A DNA stretch of 64,000 nucleotides, from contig CAWHKD010000001.1 of NCBI GenBank assembly GCA_963829845.1, positions 1-64,000 of the forward strand, given 5' to 3'. Below, in pieces: positions 15,453 through 23,718 of the stretch. Source of the DNA: Gaiellasilicea sp963829845. GTDB lineage: Bacteria > Actinomycetota > Thermoleophilia > Gaiellales > Gaiellaceae. The position numbers and the translations under genes were made by a program. The notes beneath the pieces are model-generated. The model was given only the letters and a program-made list of their open reading frames with translations. It was not told where the DNA came from and did no database searches. Positions within the stretch are counted from its first letter, which is position 1. Every line of letters begins with the position of its first letter.

Positions 15453-16021
15453 GATCCTCCAGACGGTTCGGGGCCGGGTTTTCTTCCCTCGAGTTGCTCG
15501 CGTAGCTTGCCAAGGCAGCGTGAGATCCTGCTCGCGATCGTGCCGGCCGGCAGATCGAGCGCCTCTCCGATCGTGCGATAGCTCTCGTCGCGGGCGAAGA
15601 AACGGTCGAGAATGTCGCGGCAGTCGCCCGAGAGCGTCTCCAGAGCCTCGTGGACGGTGAGCGCCTCGTCAAGGCGCTCCAGCGTCGCGTCGGTCTCGTC
15701 GGCGCTCGGCTCTTCAGTCGGCTGCTCCCGCGCGGCGGTCCTCAGTCTGTCGACGCACGCGTTCCGCGTCAGCTGCGCCAGCCAGGGGCGGATCGCCGCG
15801 TCGTCGCGCAGCGAGCCGAGCCGCTCGTACGCTCGGGCGAAGACGTCCTGGAAGACGTCCTCCGCATCGTGCTCCGCCAGCCGGTAGGCGCGAACCGCGA
15901 TCGCATACACGTAGCGCGAGAAGCGCTCCACGAGCTCGTTCCAGGCGGCCGCTTCACCTGCTCGACACCGTCCGACGAGCTGGGCATCACTGAGCTCCAT
16001 CGTCATGGTCGAAGTAGTCAT
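15449..16021 (-). CDS. ECF-family RNA polymerase sigma factor
   Basis: A 190-aa group 4 sigma factor. Region 2 is seen from about residue 25 to 95 (FSRYVYAIAVRAYRLAEHDAEDVFQDVFARAY, then RPWLAQLTRNACVDRLR) and region 4 from about 125 to 180 (LSGDCRDILDRFFARDESYRTIGEAL and GTIASRISRCLGKLRE). Between them lies an acidic linker. It directs transcription of a stress or envelope regulon that cannot be named here. The downstream 89-aa gene overlaps it by 4 bp. The divergent exported protein gene at 16112 is a natural candidate target. Confidence 0.93.
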   Translation of the reverse strand: MTTSTMTMELSDAQLVGRCRAGEAAAWNELVERFSRYVYAIAVRAYRLAEHDAEDVFQDVFARAYERLGSLRDDAAIRPWLAQLTRNACVDRLRTAAREQPTEEPSADETDATLERLDEALTVHEALETLSGDCRDILDRFFARDESYRTIGEALDLPAGTIASRISRCLGKLREQLEGRKPGPEPSGGS

Positions 16022-16111
16022 TCAAGCGCGATTCGTCACGAAATGGAAGAAAGCTGCGCGCTCCTCCGTCTAGCTGGCTCAGGCAGGGGTCAAGCAGGAG
16101 GAGGAGCAAAG

Positions 16112-17053
16112 ATGTCGTATCGCAGAAGGCACCGGTGGTTTCGCCGGATGGCGCTCGGGCTCGCATTCGCGTCGGTGATGGTCGCCGGTCGTGCCTCCGT
16201 CGCCGCAGCAAAGATCGACCCGGTTACGGACGGCTCCCGCTATGTAGCGGCCGGGGGCTGGTCGGGAGAGGTCGACGTCGAGTCGGGCATCCCGCTGTCG
16301 GCGGGGATTCCGCAGGGCGACGAGCAGTTCATCGACGGGCAGGCCGTCGAAGTGATCCCGTATCTCTCGCACGGGATCCTGACTCAGGAAGACGCGGACG
16401 CCGCCTTCGCGCGGGCGATCCACGATCCGTACACGCTGGGCGGCCCCGACGGTGACGCGATCGCGTTCGCCAACGCGCTCGTGGCAGCAGCCGAGTCACT
16501 CCACGATCCCATCGGGGTAGGGGAGCAGGAGACGGTCGCCGCTGCGCAGGCCGTGCACGACCGGTACCCGTCGGTCACCTCGCCCCGGCCCGACGGTGAC
16601 GAGATCGCGATCGGGAACGCGATCGAGGCTCAGACGCTGGCGGCAGCGGAAGCGCTCCGCACCCCGTACAACTCGCCGGGAGTCTTCGGCGAGGCAATGA
16701 AGACGAACCTGGCGGACGTCAAGTTCGTCCCCGGCGTGACTGACTTCCCAACCACGCCGCAGACGGCGCCCGACAACCGCGTCGAGCGTGCCCTCGAGCA
16801 GGGTCCGCAGGTGATCCCGTATCTGAGCCAGGGGATGACCTCCGACGACGTCGTCGGAGCCCGGCCGGACGACCGGGCCGATCGCTTCGCCCACTCGGAC
16901 GTCCTGCCCAAGCCTCAGATGGTGAGCAGCGACAGCGGCTCGACGGTCGAATGGAACGAGGCGCTGATGGTCGGCATCGGCGCTCTGGTTCTCGTCCTCG
17001 GACTCGGACTGGCGATCGGTTTCCTTCGCCGGCCGCGGCTCGCAGGAATGTAG
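16112..17053 (+). CDS. exported, C-terminally membrane-anchored protein of unknown function
   Basis: The 313-aa protein has a basic N-terminus and signal sequence (about residues 12-33) and a C-terminal transmembrane helix (ALMVGIGALVLVLGLGLAIGF) followed by RR, so the main part faces outward. Two related segments occur: AVEVIPYLSHGILTQEDADAAFARAI near residue 71 and PQVIPYLSQGMTSDD near residue 230. Repeats with DGDAIAFANAL and DGDEIAIGNAI are also present. GGAGGAGGAG sits before the ATG at 16112. It is divergent from the ECF sigma gene, which suggests control by that sigma. No family is recognised. Confidence 0.7.
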   Translation: MSYRRRHRWFRRMALGLAFASVMVAGRASVAAAKIDPVTDGSRYVAAGGWSGEVDVESGIPLSAGIPQGDEQFIDGQAVEVIPYLSHGILTQEDADAAFARAIHDPYTLGGPDGDAIAFANALVAAAESLHDPIGVGEQETVAAAQAVHDRYPSVTSPRPDGDEIAIGNAIEAQTLAAAEALRTPYNSPGVFGEAMKTNLADVKFVPGVTDFPTTPQTAPDNRVERALEQGPQVIPYLSQGMTSDDVVGARPDDRADRFAHSDVLPKPQMVSSDSGSTVEWNEALMVGIGALVLVLGLGLAIGFLRRPRLAGM

Positions 17054-17076
17054 AGATCGCCTGGGGCGGCGACGCG

Positions 17077-17100
17077 AAGCGGGCTCTTCGGAGCCCGCTT
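17077..17100. terminator. convergent terminator, UUCG-capped hairpin
   Basis: A perfect 10-bp stem AAGCGGGCTC / GAGCCCGCTT with a TTCG loop lies between the stop codons of convergent genes and can serve both. Confidence 0.7.
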
Positions 17101-17110
17101 TCGCGTGGTC

Positions 17111-17314
17111 CTACTGCCCTTCGGCGTCGCGCGCATCGAGCCGCTTTTCGAACAGCTCGCGCAGCTCCTCGCCGGTCGTGAGGACGTCCTTGTAGCGGGG
17201 CCGACGCGGCGGCAGCTTCACGATCCGGACGTCGTTGTTGCGCATGCCGTGGCAGCGGGCGTACGCGGCCGCCTCGTCGAGGGGCGTGAGCCCGGAGCGG
17301 CGGCCGAGGCGCAT
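17111..17314 (-). CDS. small conserved actinobacterial protein (67 aa)
   Basis: A 67-aa soluble protein: LTPLDEAAAYARCHGMR, then VRIVKLPPRRPRYKDVLTTGEELRELFEKRL. The PLDE..AYAR.HG and TGEELR..FE.R blocks recur in short actinobacterial proteins of unknown function. The ATG at 17314 was chosen at the start of the conserved part; the frame is open to 17476 but that upstream stretch looks non-coding. It shares a terminator with the convergent gene. Confidence 0.65.
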   Translation of the reverse strand: MRLGRRSGLTPLDEAAAYARCHGMRNNDVRIVKLPPRRPRYKDVLTTGEELRELFEKRLDARDAEGQ

Positions 17315-17541
17315 GGGGGAGGGATAGCAGAGTGCGGGTGCGCAGGCAACGAGGACGGAGGTGGCCGGTTCGCCGCCGGGACGGCGAAGGGGCCCGGAGG
17401 CCCCGCCGCCTGCTTGGGTGGACGCTTCCTCGAGGGGAGAGACAGCGTCCGGCTCCCGCGTCTTTGCGCGAAACACAAAGAATCTTTGCGAGATTTATCT
17501 CAGTGTAGTGCGACAGAACAACGCAGTGCAAGCGGCACAAC

Positions 17542-17567
17542 AAAAACCCCGCCTGAGCGGGGCTTTT
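17542..17567 (-). terminator. intrinsic terminator after tRNA-Gln
   Basis: Stem CCCCGC / GCGGGG with loop CTGA, flanked by runs of A and T so that the transcript ends in U residues on the minus strand, 10 nt past the tRNA. Confidence 0.8.
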
Positions 17568-17576
17568 CCGAGCGAA

Positions 17577-17647
17577 CTGCGGGACTAGGATTCGAACCTA
17601 GACTACTCGGTCCAGAGCCGAGCGTCCTACCATTAGACGATCCCGCA
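17577..17647 (-). tRNA. tRNA-Gln (anticodon CTG)
   Basis: The complementary strand gives acceptor TGCGGGA/TCCCGCA, an anticodon stem CTCGG/CCGAG with loop CTCTGGA (anticodon CTG, glutamine), and T-arm CTAGGTTCGAATCCTAG. Discriminator G; CCA is not encoded. Confidence 0.95.
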
Positions 17648-17673
17648 CCGGGATGCCGGCAATTCTAGCGCCA

Positions 17674-17731
17674 AGAAGGGCTCGCCGAAGCGGGCGCTGA
17701 GGCGCCCGGACACGCTCCGGCGAGCTCTTCT
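17674..17731 (-). terminator. long two-tier hairpin at the 3' end of the HD-like gene
   Basis: The outer stem AGAAGGGCTCGCCG pairs with CGGCGAGCTCTTCT (one mismatch) and encloses an inner stem GGGCGC / GCGCCC. It overlaps the gene's stop codon and probably ends or stabilises its mRNA. Confidence 0.45.
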
Positions 17732-18611
17732 AGGTTTCGAGCCGGTAGATCGGGACGAGCCGCTTCTCCGCGTCTGTGTCGATGTGTGCGATCACTTCGA
17801 CATACGGCTCGAGGCCGGAGCCGCGCAGCTTCGCCTTCAGGAGCCCGTCGACCTGGAAGAGGCCCGACGAGTTGTTCATCACGATCTCGATCATCACCGG
17901 CCGCGCCTCGCCGTCCTTGATCGAGACGTCGTCGATCGCGGCGGCCGAGAGCGAGTGCATCGAAACGCGGCCCCTCTCGAACGGGATTCGCGAGCGGCCC
18001 TCGGCCATGTCGAGCGCGTCCGCGACCCGCAGGATCCCCGCCTCGAGCGCGAGCGGTTGGCCGTCAGCACGGTGGCTCGTGATCGCCTGCAGCACCTCTG
18101 AGACGATGACGGTCAGCTCCGGCTCGTCGTAGATCCCGTCGAGCAGTGCACGCATTTTCGGCTCGGAGAGGAAGAGCGAGAAGTCCTCATGGCCGTGCCT
18201 GTGCACGGACATGCCGACGCAGTGGAAGAGCGCCGCCAACGCCACGATCACCTCGGCGTCGTCCTGCTCGAGGCCGAAGTCGCGTACGGCGGACGGCTCG
18301 ACGCCGTGCTTGGTCAGCTGGCGCAGGAGCTTGAGGGCGATGTTGGCGACGATTTGGATGTGCACCCAGGAGTGGTCGTTGATCTCCATCCGGACGACCG
18401 CGTTCACGTTCGAGACGTGCCACCACGCCTTCACCTGCTTGTCGTCGTTGACGCGCTCGAGCAGCTTGCGCAGTTTGCGGTTGCCGCGGACCGGCAGGTT
18501 GACGCGCATCTTGTCGACCGCCTGGGCTGGGGTCAGGCGCGTCTCGCGGACGGCCTCCTCCGAGACCGGCTCGTCGATCCGCTCCTCGGTCTCCTTGTCG
18601 AGGTCGGTCAC
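17730..18611 (-). CDS. HD-domain-like protein with an altered HD dyad
   Basis: A 293-aa soluble protein that reads like an HD phosphohydrolase: His80/His84 in DHSWVHIQIVANIALKLL, then ALFHCVGMSVHRHGHEDFSL around residues 128-145, and RVADALDMAEGR further on. In canonical members the second block is HD followed by IGMS.H; here the aspartate is replaced by cysteine (His130-Cys131), removing an expected metal ligand. A C-terminal alpha/beta part (residues about 225-290) may bind a ligand. The GTG start overlaps the RDD gene stop by 4 bases. Enzyme activity is uncertain. Confidence 0.75.
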   Translation of the reverse strand: MTDLDKETEERIDEPVSEEAVRETRLTPAQAVDKMRVNLPVRGNRKLRKLLERVNDDKQVKAWWHVSNVNAVVRMEINDHSWVHIQIVANIALKLLRQLTKHGVEPSAVRDFGLEQDDAEVIVALAALFHCVGMSVHRHGHEDFSLFLSEPKMRALLDGIYDEPELTVIVSEVLQAITSHRADGQPLALEAGILRVADALDMAEGRSRIPFERGRVSMHSLSAAAIDDVSIKDGEARPVMIEIVMNNSSGLFQVDGLLKAKLRGSGLEPYVEVIAHIDTDAEKRLVPIYRLET

Positions 18612-19051
18612 GTCCGCACCACTACACTGCGCGCGAACTTGTCGTGGAGCGCCTGGTTCCTCCGGTCGCGGAGCGGCCAGAGATGGTCGACGACCGTTGG
18701 GATCGTGAAGAACGCCCGCAGCGCCGCCGTCGAGAGCCAGCGCCTGAAGGCGCGCAGGTAGCCGATGGGAGCGCGGCTGTCTGCGTCGACGACCTTGATC
18801 CCGACCACCATCTTCCCGACCGTCTGGCTGCGTGAGCCGATCATCCAGGTGTAGTAGATCGCCTCGGGGATGAGGAAGAGGACGACGATAAGGAGCGTCT
18901 CGCCGTCTTCGACCCGGTGGCGGAGATCGTCGGCCTTCATGCCCGCGGCGTAGAGCGCGATCGCGATCGCGAGGCCGAGCACGACGATGTCGACGAGCAG
19001 GGCGGCAAGACGGCGTCCCCAGCTCGCCAGTTGGTGCTCGTCCACGCCCAC
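18608..19051 (-). CDS. RDD family membrane protein
   Basis: A 147-aa membrane protein with three hydrophobic segments and the RDD signature: RRLAALLVDIVVLG near the start, TVGKMVVGIKVVD in the middle and a positively charged end. RDD proteins are small integral membrane proteins whose role is mostly unassigned; some are linked to ion transport. It sits between an ABC exporter gene 3 bp upstream and the HD-like gene overlapping its stop, so all are probably on one mRNA. Confidence 0.85.
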   Translation of the reverse strand: MGVDEHQLASWGRRLAALLVDIVVLGLAIAIALYAAGMKADDLRHRVEDGETLLIVVLFLIPEAIYYTWMIGSRSQTVGKMVVGIKVVDADSRAPIGYLRAFRRWLSTAALRAFFTIPTVVDHLWPLRDRRNQALHDKFARSVVVRT

Positions 19052-19054
19052 AGG

Positions 19055-20875
19055 TTAGGCGACCTCGTCGGCCCAGTCGCCGTAGAGGCTCGTGTAGAGG
19101 CCGCGGCGCGCGATCAGCGCCTCGTGCGTGCCCTGCTCGACGACGCGACCGTGCTCGAGCACGACGATCAGGTCTGCGTCGCGGATCGTCGAGAGCCGGT
19201 GCGCGATCACGAACGCCGTTCGTCCGGCGAGGAGCCTCCGCAGCGCCAGCTCGATCTGACGCTCGGTGCCGATGTCGACCGACGAGGTCGCCTCGTCCAG
19301 GATCAGGATCCGCGGATCGGCCAACAGCGCCCGCGCGAATGCGATCAGCTGACGCTGGCCCAGCGACAGTCGCGTGCCCCGCTCGCCGAGCTGCGTCTCG
19401 TAGCCGTCCTCGAGCTCGGCGATGAAGCGGTGGGCGCCCACCGCCTCCGCGGCGCTCTGGATCTCCTCCTTCGGTGCGTCCGGGCGCGCGAAGGCGATGT
19501 TCTCGGCAACCGTGCCGCCGAAGAGGAACCCCTCCTGCGGGACGATCCCGAGCTGGCGGCGCAGCGAGTACTGCGTCACCTCGCGCAGGTCGACCCCGTC
19601 GATCGTGATCCGCCCCTCGGTGGGATCGTAGAAGCGGGCGAGCAGCTTCGCGATCGTCGATTTGCCGGCACCGGTGTGCCCGACGAGCGCCACCGTGGTC
19701 CCGGCCGGGACGTCGAGCTCGAGCCCGTGCAGCACCTCGGGGAACTCGGGGCCGTAGCCGAAGCGCACGTTCTCGAAGTGCACCCGCCCCTCGATGCGCG
19801 GGAGTGTTCCGGCGCCGGCCGGGTCGACGACCTGCGGCTCCTCGTCGAGTACGCCGATGATCTTGTCGAGCGCCGCGATCGCGGAGAGGAATGTGTTGTA
19901 GAGCTGCGAGAGCTGCTGGATCGGGTCGAAGAAGTTCGAGAGGTAGAGCGCGAAGGCGAAGAGCGTCCCCGCGGTCATCTCGCCGTGGTAGACGAGCCAG
20001 CCGCCGTAGCCGAAGACGATCGCGGTCGCGGCCGAGGCGAGCAGGTCGACCGCCGGGAAGTAGATCGCGTTCAGGATCGTCGTCTCGTAGTTCGCGGCGC
20101 GGTAGCGATCGTTGACGCCGTGGAACGCCTTCTGCTGCACCGGCTCGCGCGTGAAGGACTGGACGACGCGCATGCCGGCGATGTCTTCGGCGAGCGTCGC
20201 CGTGACGAGGCCGAGCCGCTCGCGGACACGGCGGTAGGCCCGATTGGAGCGGCTGCGGAACCAGGTCGTGATCAGCGCCATCGGGATCAGGACGAGCATC
20301 GTCGCCAGCGCGAGCCGCCAATCGAGGAAGAAGAGGACGACGGCGGTGCCGACCAGGAGCAGGGTGTTCTGGATCAGGCTGGTGACGCCGTCGGTGACGA
20401 GCTGATCGAGCGCCTCGACGTCGTTCGTAATCCGGCTGATAACGACGCCGGCCCGGTTCCGCTCGTAGAAGCCGAGTGAGAGCCGCTCCAGGTGGGCGAA
20501 GAGCTTGTTCCGGAGATCGGCGAGGATGCGCTCGCCGACCCAGCCGGTCAAATAGGTGTTCGCGGCGGAAAGTGCGAGCGCCAGCAGGGCGGCGCCGAAG
20601 AAGATCGCGATGATCCAGGTCAGCCGGCTGAGGTCTTGCTCCTTGATGCCCTGGTCGATCGCGAGCTTCGCCAGGTACGGCGGTGCGAGCGCGACGACCG
20701 TGTACACGAGCAGCGTTCCGAGCGAGAGTGCGGTGCGGACGCGGTACGGGAGCGCCAGCCGCACGAGTAGCCCGATCCGCCTGCGTGTGCGCTTCCACGA
20801 CCAGTCGCGCACCTCGCCGCCGCGCGCCTCGGAGAGATGCGACCCGGGCTGCCAGACCTTCACGTCCCCGGCCAC
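19055..20875 (-). CDS. ABC exporter half-transporter, subunit with canonical Walker B
   Basis: About 606 aa: an N-terminal six-helix permease domain (to about residue 330) and an ATPase domain with Walker A GHTGAGKST, Q-loop PQEGFLFGG, signature RLSLGQRQ (non-canonical: Leu in place of the second residue of SGGQ), Walker B ILILDEATSSVD with the catalytic Glu, and H-loop IAHRLST. It pairs with the half-transporter upstream at 21015-22775 in a heterodimer. The substrate is unknown; lipids, drugs or peptides are typical. The GTG at 20875 was chosen because GGGAG lies upstream; the frame is open to 20968. Confidence 0.9.
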   Translation of the reverse strand: MAGDVKVWQPGSHLSEARGGEVRDWSWKRTRRRIGLLVRLALPYRVRTALSLGTLLVYTVVALAPPYLAKLAIDQGIKEQDLSRLTWIIAIFFGAALLALALSAANTYLTGWVGERILADLRNKLFAHLERLSLGFYERNRAGVVISRITNDVEALDQLVTDGVTSLIQNTLLLVGTAVVLFFLDWRLALATMLVLIPMALITTWFRSRSNRAYRRVRERLGLVTATLAEDIAGMRVVQSFTREPVQQKAFHGVNDRYRAANYETTILNAIYFPAVDLLASAATAIVFGYGGWLVYHGEMTAGTLFAFALYLSNFFDPIQQLSQLYNTFLSAIAALDKIIGVLDEEPQVVDPAGAGTLPRIEGRVHFENVRFGYGPEFPEVLHGLELDVPAGTTVALVGHTGAGKSTIAKLLARFYDPTEGRITIDGVDLREVTQYSLRRQLGIVPQEGFLFGGTVAENIAFARPDAPKEEIQSAAEAVGAHRFIAELEDGYETQLGERGTRLSLGQRQLIAFARALLADPRILILDEATSSVDIGTERQIELALRRLLAGRTAFVIAHRLSTIRDADLIVVLEHGRVVEQGTHEALIARRGLYTSLYGDWADEVA

Positions 20876-21014
20876 CTTTCGCTCCCGCCCGGCGAAGCCG
20901 GGCTCCGCGAAAGGCTGGCGCCGTTCGCGCCGCTCCAGCCGGCGGGCCGTACCTCCGTACTGTCCCACCGGCCTACGCGACGCGATCGGCGCCCCGGGGA
21001 GGGGAAGGAGACCT

Positions 21015-22775
21015 TCACGCCGTCTCCTTCAGCAGGCCCTGCAGGAGCCCGTGCTCGTGGATCTCGCGGTAGACGGCGCTCTTCGTCAGCAGCTCCGCCT
21101 GCGTCCCGCGCGCGGCGATCCGGCCCTGCTCGAGCACCACGATCTCGTCGGCCAGCGCGATCGTCGAGAGCCGGTGGGCGATGATGATCGTCGTCCGGCC
21201 GCGCATCGCCTCGGCGAGCCCGTCCCGAATCCGCGCTTCGGTGGTCGCGTCGACGGAGGCGGTTGCGTCGTCGAGGATCAGGATCCGCGGGTCGATGACG
21301 AGCGCACGAGCGATCGCGAGCCGCTGCCGCTGCCCGCCGGAGAGCGTGATCCCCCGCTCGCCGATCACGGTGTCGTAGCCCTGCGGCAGCTCGAGGACGA
21401 ACTCGTGCGCCTGTGCGGCGCGGGCGGCGCGCTCGACCTGCTCGTCGGTCGCGTCGAGGACGCCGAAGGCGATGTTCTCGCGGACACTCGCGGAGAAGAG
21501 GAACGGATCCTGGGAGATGACACCGATCTCGCGGCGGAGCGAGCGGCGGGTGACGTCGCGGATGTCGACGCCATCGACGAGGACGCGGCCCTCGGTTGCG
21601 TCGTAGAAGCGCGGCACGAGTGCGGCCAGGGTCGTCTTGCCGGAGCCTGTGTGGCCGATCAGGGCGACGGTCCGTCCGGACGCGAGCACGAGATCGATCT
21701 CCTCGAGCACCGGCCGGCCCGTCGCGTAGCCGAAGGTGACGTGCTCGAAGCGGATCTCGCCCGGGCCGGGCGGCAGCTCGCCGGCGCCGGGACGGTCGTC
21801 GACGCCCTCGGGCTCGTCCATGATCTCGAAGATCCGCTCGCCGGACGCTGTGGCCCGTTGCGCCTGCCCGATCCACATGCCGAGGCTGCGGAGCGGGACG
21901 ATCAGCATCGCGAGCAGGAGATTGAAGACGAAGAACTCGGAGAGCCCGAGCGAGCCGCTCACGACCATCCGGCCGGCCGCGAGGAGGACGGCGCCCTGCG
22001 CCAGCAGCGGCAGGAACGAGAGCAGCGGCACGTAGAGCGCGCGCTGCCGGAACGCGCGCACGGTCTGCTCGAAGACTGCGCCGGACGCGCGCTCGAACTG
22101 GGCCTGCCGGCGATCCTCCTGCGCGAACGCCTTGACGACGTGCACGCCGACGATCGACTCCTCGGTCACGGTCGCGACATCGCCCAGCTTCTGCTGCACC
22201 TCGCGCAGGACCGGATGTGAGACGTGGCTGTAGCGGTATGCGACGGCGACGATCACCGGTGTGATCGCGAGCGCGATCAGGGCCAGTTTCCACTCGACGA
22301 CGAAAAGCACGACCATCACCGACACGACCGTGAGCGCGTGCTGGAAGAAGAAGATCAGGCCGAAGCCGAGGAAGAAGCGCACCGACTGCAGGTCGACGGT
22401 CGCGCGCGACATCAGCTGGCCCGTCTGGTGGCGGTCGTAGAAGCCGAACGAGAGCCGGAGCAGGTGCGCGTACAGCGCCTCGCGCATGTCCTTCTCGATT
22501 CCGAGCGCCTGCCGGCCGGAGATGATGCGGCGGCCGAGCATCAGCGCCGCCTTGACGATCCCGACGACGGAGATCGCGACGACGAGCCAGGCGAGCACCT
22601 TCGTGCCTCGGCCCGCCTCGATCCCCTCGATCGCCTCGCCGACGAGCAGGACGATCGTGATCGCCGCGGCCTGCGAGAGCACGGCCAGGATCGTCGAGAC
22701 GAGCAGCGACCAGCGGTAAGGCCGCAGGAAGCCGAGCAGGCGCACGAACGTGCGGCGGTACGGGACGTCGCTCAC
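21015..22775 (-). CDS. ABC exporter half-transporter, subunit with degenerate Walker B
   Basis: A 586-aa type IV exporter half: a membrane domain of six helices (to about residue 320), Walker A GHTGSGKTT, Q-loop SQDPFLFSA, canonical signature LSGGQRQRLAIARAL, Walker B ILILDDATASVD in which the catalytic glutamate is aspartate, and H-loop IAHRLST. That Glu-to-Asp change marks the degenerate ATP site of heterodimeric exporters, and it complements the odd signature of the other subunit. Its GTG start overlaps the uracil-DNA glycosylase stop by GTGA, and the second subunit follows about 140 bp later. Confidence 0.92.
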   Translation of the reverse strand: MSDVPYRRTFVRLLGFLRPYRWSLLVSTILAVLSQAAAITIVLLVGEAIEGIEAGRGTKVLAWLVVAISVVGIVKAALMLGRRIISGRQALGIEKDMREALYAHLLRLSFGFYDRHQTGQLMSRATVDLQSVRFFLGFGLIFFFQHALTVVSVMVVLFVVEWKLALIALAITPVIVAVAYRYSHVSHPVLREVQQKLGDVATVTEESIVGVHVVKAFAQEDRRQAQFERASGAVFEQTVRAFRQRALYVPLLSFLPLLAQGAVLLAAGRMVVSGSLGLSEFFVFNLLLAMLIVPLRSLGMWIGQAQRATASGERIFEIMDEPEGVDDRPGAGELPPGPGEIRFEHVTFGYATGRPVLEEIDLVLASGRTVALIGHTGSGKTTLAALVPRFYDATEGRVLVDGVDIRDVTRRSLRREIGVISQDPFLFSASVRENIAFGVLDATDEQVERAARAAQAHEFVLELPQGYDTVIGERGITLSGGQRQRLAIARALVIDPRILILDDATASVDATTEARIRDGLAEAMRGRTTIIIAHRLSTIALADEIVVLEQGRIAARGTQAELLTKSAVYREIHEHGLLQGLLKETA

Positions 22776-23386
22776 TCGGACGAATGTAGCCGTGCGAGCT
22801 CGCGCTTCACGTGCGTCAGCGCCTTCCCGAGCCGCGCGCGGTTGGAGCGGTCGTTGAGCCAGCCGCTCGCTCCGGAGGGGTGCGGCAGCGGGATCACGAT
22901 CGCGTCCGCGCGCGTGAAGCTCTTGCCGATCGCGTCCGTCAGCGTCCCGATCCCGAGCATCCGCTTCAGCGCCAGCCCGCCGACGGTCACGATCAGCTGC
23001 GGGCGGAGCAGCTCGAGCTCCCAGTCGCGCCAGAACTCGCAGAGGTCCTGCTCCCGCGGCGTCGGCGTGCGGTCGCCGCGTCCCGACGTCGGCCGACCCG
23101 GGTAGCAGCGCGTTACCGACGCGCAGTAGAAGCGCTCGTAGAGCTCGTCCCCGTCGAGCGCGAGCCAGCGGCGCAGAGTCTGCCCGGCCCGGCCGCGCCA
23201 GGGGAGACACTCCTCGCCCTCGACGACCCCGGGCGCCTGGCCGAAGAGGTACGCATGCTGGCCGTGGAAGGGCGCACGGACCGGCCACGACTCGATCGGG
23301 AAGCCGGCCTCGAGGCAGGCGCGGCACCGCGCGTTGTCCCGCTGGAGCGACCGGAGCGAGCGGTACGTGCTCTTCCGGACGGTCAA
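22772..23386 (-). CDS. uracil-DNA glycosylase superfamily protein (4Fe-4S, family 4-like)
   Basis: A 204-aa DNA repair enzyme that removes uracil from DNA. The superfamily motif A is GQAPG (residues 49-53; family 4 usually has GEAPG) and the second motif is HPSGAS (169-174). Cysteines 21, 24, 94 and 116 are spaced as in the iron-sulfur-binding family 4 enzymes. The glutamine in motif A and the motif HPSGAS suggest a side branch of the family. A TTG start overlaps the VOC gene stop by 4 bases. It is translationally linked to VOC and methyltransferase genes without an obvious functional reason. Confidence 0.88.
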   Translation of the reverse strand: MTVRKSTYRSLRSLQRDNARCRACLEAGFPIESWPVRAPFHGQHAYLFGQAPGVVEGEECLPWRGRAGQTLRRWLALDGDELYERFYCASVTRCYPGRPTSGRGDRTPTPREQDLCEFWRDWELELLRPQLIVTVGGLALKRMLGIGTLTDAIGKSFTRADAIVIPLPHPSGASGWLNDRSNRARLGKALTHVKRELARLHSSE

Positions 23387-23718
23387 GCGGCGGCTGGTGT
23401 GCCGATCCGAAGCCGGTTGCCGTCGGGGTCGGTCAGTTCGATCTCGCGCATCCCGTAGTAGGCAAGCTCGGCGGTGACGCCGAAGTCCGCGGCCACCGCG
23501 TCGATGTCGTCGACGTAGATGTAGAGGAGACCGTCCGGGTGTGCGTCGCCCATGTGCTCGGAGAGGAAAATCCGGCCCTCGCCGTTCGAGATCGCGACGA
23601 AGAGCGGCTGATGTGGCTGCGCGCGCGTGCGCCAGTCAATCGTGAACCCGAGCCGCGCGTACCACGCGGCGCTGGCCTCGGCGTCGGCGACGCGGAGGAA
23701 CGGGACAACTTTCGTCAC
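23383..23718 (-). CDS. VOC (glyoxalase/bleomycin resistance-like) protein
   Basis: A 111-aa single-domain vicinal oxygen chelate protein: VVPFLRVADAEASAAWYARLGF at the N-terminus and IELTDPDGNRLRIG at the C-terminus. The glyoxalase-like fold can bind a metal or small ligands; many such proteins are dioxygenases or drug-binding proteins. The conserved C-terminal Glu of metal-binding members is not obvious, so binding only is possible. The GTG start overlaps the methyltransferase stop by 4 bases. Confidence 0.85.
   Translation of the reverse strand: MTKVVPFLRVADAEASAAWYARLGFTIDWRTRAQPHQPLFVAISNGEGRIFLSEHMGDAHPDGLLYIYVDDIDAVAADFGVTAELAYYGMREIELTDPDGNRLRIGTPAAA

Noticed and set aside
17730..20798. 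1022-codon minus-strand frame running from the ABC exporter into the HD-like gene
   Set aside because: Only its 3' part (from GTG 18611) looks like protein; the 5' part is an out-of-frame reading of the ABC exporter and RDD genes.
18917..22220. Long plus-strand frames opposite the ABC exporter genes
   Set aside because: Composition is typical of antisense reading (Arg, Asp, Glu runs) and the minus strand holds intact ABC motifs.
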